NCBI GenBank assembly: GCA_016801885.1
Contig: CM028888.1
Span: 15,795,170-15,859,169, forward strand
Direction of reading: 5' to 3'
DNA: 64,000 nucleotides
Source of the DNA: Toxotes chatareus
Taxonomy: Eukaryota; Chordata; Actinopteri; Toxotidae
The notes under the pieces are model-generated. The model saw only the letters and a program-made list of their open reading frames with translations. It did no database searches and was not told where the DNA came from. Positions 61,301 to 64,000 of this stretch are shown piece after piece. Position 1 is the first letter of the stretch. Every line of letters starts with the position of its first letter. Made by a program: the position numbers and the translations under genes.

Positions 61301-64000
61301 AGTTGAGGAGGTTTAGACCACATCATGTGACCTCTACATGTGCTGTTTGGAGCACACTAAGCTGGAGGGAGTCACCACTGAGATGATTTTGACCTGAACT
61401 GATAGAGTGAGGAAATGACTTAGTAGGAACTGAATTTAATGATAAGAAATCGTGTCGCAAGGCAACACAGAAGCAAAGTGAAATCTGAACGATCTTGTAA
61501 AGTAACTGACTCAGAGTTTGATTATTCCAAAGTTGGGATGAAGTAAAAGTTTTATTTTTCCACACCAATCAACACTTTTGTCAAATAATATTGCAATAAT
61601 TTTACATTGTTAAAACAGGTTGAATGGCTCTTGGCCAATTTTGTATGTGGGAGCCGGTGTAACTGGTGATAACTTATCCTCATTCTTAACACGTCTGCAT
61701 TCTTAACACCTTTCAGCAGTGTGACATAGATGTCCCAAAGAAGACTAATAATAAAAACTGACTTAATTGTTGTTCATTTGAAAATGTGACACATTGGTCT
61801 ACATATTAACCTCTAGATTTTGTGCCATGTAAAGCAAATCGAGACAAAAGCTACTGTTTAAGATTGTATTTCAGTATTTAAACAAAGCAACATGTGAAAA
61901 AAAAATATGAGAAAATTTTAATTTCTTTCAAGGACTATAAATTCAAGCTAAGCTACGTGTCACAGTGGGGTAACTTTGTCTGTGAAAGCTATTTTAGTTA
62001 ATAAAATAGAATATTTTAATATTAGTTATCTCAGTTGAGATACAAGTCACTTTTTAGAAGGCATTAAAAAGTATTTGCTCAGTCTGTATTACAGTCAGTG
62101 TAGTTTGATTTTACACTGATTGTAATGCTATAAAGTGTTAGTCGAATGGAATTTTAAAAAACAGATTACATTCCTTCACTTCTTACCTCTTGTAGGTAGG
62201 TCAGGTTCTACAGGAGAGTCCTTGAAGTTTACCTAAATTTGTTGCACCTCAAATGAACAGTTGGGATTAAAAAGCAGGTCGAATCTGATTGTTACAATAT
62301 GTGAAAATAACACTCCAGTGTTTTATTCTTTATTCTTTTTATTTCATTGTTCTTAAAATGGTAATTATGTTGGTTTTAGACTTTTTTTTTTTTTGGATAA
62401 CCCAACCTGAAATTTTTCTGGTTGTTGTCTGGCTTTGAAAAAAGGTAAATAAACACAAAGCGTTCTTAACTTGACTCATGAATATTTTCAAAAATGAGCT
62501 GTGTATTATCATTCAGTTCTGTGTCACAGCGTGGTGTTTTAGTCTTATCTCTCCTCAGTGCGTCACTGTGCTGATCATCGACATCAGTCTCATGACTTCT
62601 GTTTCACATTTGCACAAAAGTTGTTTTAGTGTAAGTGTTCTCTCTCAATTAACGGTTTCTTTAAAGAATGAATCATTCCTGGTGTTAACAGGTCTGCATT
62701 ATACATTGGTGTCACACCCATTAATGCCATCAAAGTGTAAAGATGATAAAAATCAGGGTTATGTGAGCTTATATATGTGTTAAGCAACGATTCGAGCTAT
62801 CATATTTTGTACATAGTTCAAGAGGAATGTGCAGGGTTGCAACATGTAAGACATTTAAGCAGCGTGCATCATCCAAGCGAGAAGATAAGATCGCTTATCT
62901 CCAAGACCTGTTCTAATATTCATGGTGAATAGGTGGAGGCAGGTGAATTTTTAAAAAGCAACCCCCCCCCCCAAGAAACAAGAAACCCCATCTTGCACTG
63001 TGGTGACAAAGTACTGTAAATGGCTTGTTAATTTTTTCACAAGTTTTGTTTTGTAGATATTAAGTGTTGTGATGTGCAGACCTGAATGCAACACAAGCCT
63101 TATGATGCAGAAATAAAGAGTCATTTTCTAGATTGATGTGCGCAGACATATTTGTTTGTATTTGTTAAAAACATGCAACTAGAGGAACGTACCTAGGGGA
63201 AATGTGACGAGGGCCTGACACACAACCCTGTGGAATCAATATTCTGCTCTGACTGAAGAGTTAACAACTATATGTCAGCTGAAAAGTTTGTTTGGAAAGA
63301 TTTTAAAATGTCTCAGTTTTATATTGTTTTTTTAAATTTTGCCGTGACATTTTATAAGATTACAAAAAAAACCTCCCAAAACGACTAAGTCATGCCGGTG
63401 GGTCTGTGAGGTCGGCCTTTAGACAAAAACGCACACTACTCACAGTCACGTTGATGAAGTCGCTGATATTATGTTTACCTTGTTCCCCATCTTAGCTTAG
63501 CATGTTAGCAGGCTAATAACACTTCCTAACAAGCACAAACTACAAAGTGCAGATGAGAATGTTATTAGTTTTGCGAGTATTCAGTCACAGTGTTGGACAC
63601 ATTGAAATTTTGACCTAATGTTGGTTCCTGGAACTTTCTTTTGAAGGAAAATTGTTATTTGAAAATTTAATTCACTGTATGTGTAAGGCCTTTATTGAGT
63701 TCTTCTTTTGGCTCCATTGATAAGCACTTTAAATCAAGTCACACCACATTCCAGCCTCTGCTGCTAGCCCGAGCTCGCTCCTCACCTCTGCCTCTTTTCA
63801 TTCCACTGACTTGTACCTCGACTACTGTACCAACATCAGCAGAGGTGGATGGTTGGTCTACATCAGGGACCAGTGGAATTTCCCTTGCCCCTTTCTTGCG
63901 AATTCATAATGACCTTGAGCTTCAGTAAATTAATATGCAGCCAAGTGCAGGACTCTCAAACAGGGGAGCGGACACACAAGAACAAAAGAGTGTGTGTTCT
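61301..64000 (+). other. ophn1: Probable ophn1 3' UTR and downstream sequence
   Basis: No coding frame follows the stop. AATAAA signals at 61750-61755, 62448-62453 and 63112-63117 (the last in GCAGAAATAAAGAGTC) could each end the transcript, giving 3' UTRs of about 0.5, 1.2 and 1.8 kb. The last 0.9 kb holds no feature I can support. Confidence 0.45.

Overview
The window is vertebrate nuclear DNA, almost certainly from a ray-finned (teleost) fish. The evidence is GT-AG introns throughout, single-coding-exon connexins, fish-type compact introns, abundant (CA)n and (AAAC)n microsatellites, a dead Tc1-type transposon and dispersed repeats of teleost style. I rebuilt the gene models by following splice sites and reading phase by eye. 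Family assignments rest on remembered vertebrate proteins, not on a database search.

Layout, left to right. (1) 1-2400: a possible 3' end of an unidentified plus-strand gene. (2) 2411-8671, minus: radx, 14 coding exons, about 830 residues, an RPA-like single-stranded-DNA-binding replication-fork protein. (3) 8672-11981: a divergent intergenic region with a full cAMP-response-type palindrome on the radx side, a ZNF143/THAP11-type site on the tbc1d8b side, and between them a degraded Tc1/mariner transposase and a LINE-like 3' tail. (4) 11982-24085, plus: tbc1d8b, 20 coding exons, about 1103 residues, a GRAM-GRAM-TBC-EF-hand Rab GAP, followed by a probable long 3' UTR. (5) 30573-31643, minus: an alpha connexin of the Cx43 type. 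(6) 35871-36593, minus: a beta connexin of the Cx32/gjb1 type. (7) 42831-61300, plus: ophn1 (oligophrenin-1), 24 coding exons, about 798 residues, BAR-PH-RhoGAP-proline-rich. (8) 61301-64000: ophn1 3' UTR and downstream sequence.

In human, RADX, TBC1D8B, GJB1 and OPHN1 all lie on Xq, so the window looks like a compact piece of the same ancestral linkage group. The genes do not form an operon-like unit and have separate cellular jobs: replication-fork protection, Rab/vesicle traffic, gap junctions, and Rho/synapse control. The two connexins are neighbours on one strand and may form a small local cluster.

I saw no tRNA, rRNA, CRISPR array, prophage or novel enzymatic system. The items most worth a second look are structural: an ophn1 5' splice site made by a GT microsatellite, two strong perfect inverted repeats, a very short gjb1-type tail lacking the C-terminal cysteine motif, and an unidentified exon at the left edge.
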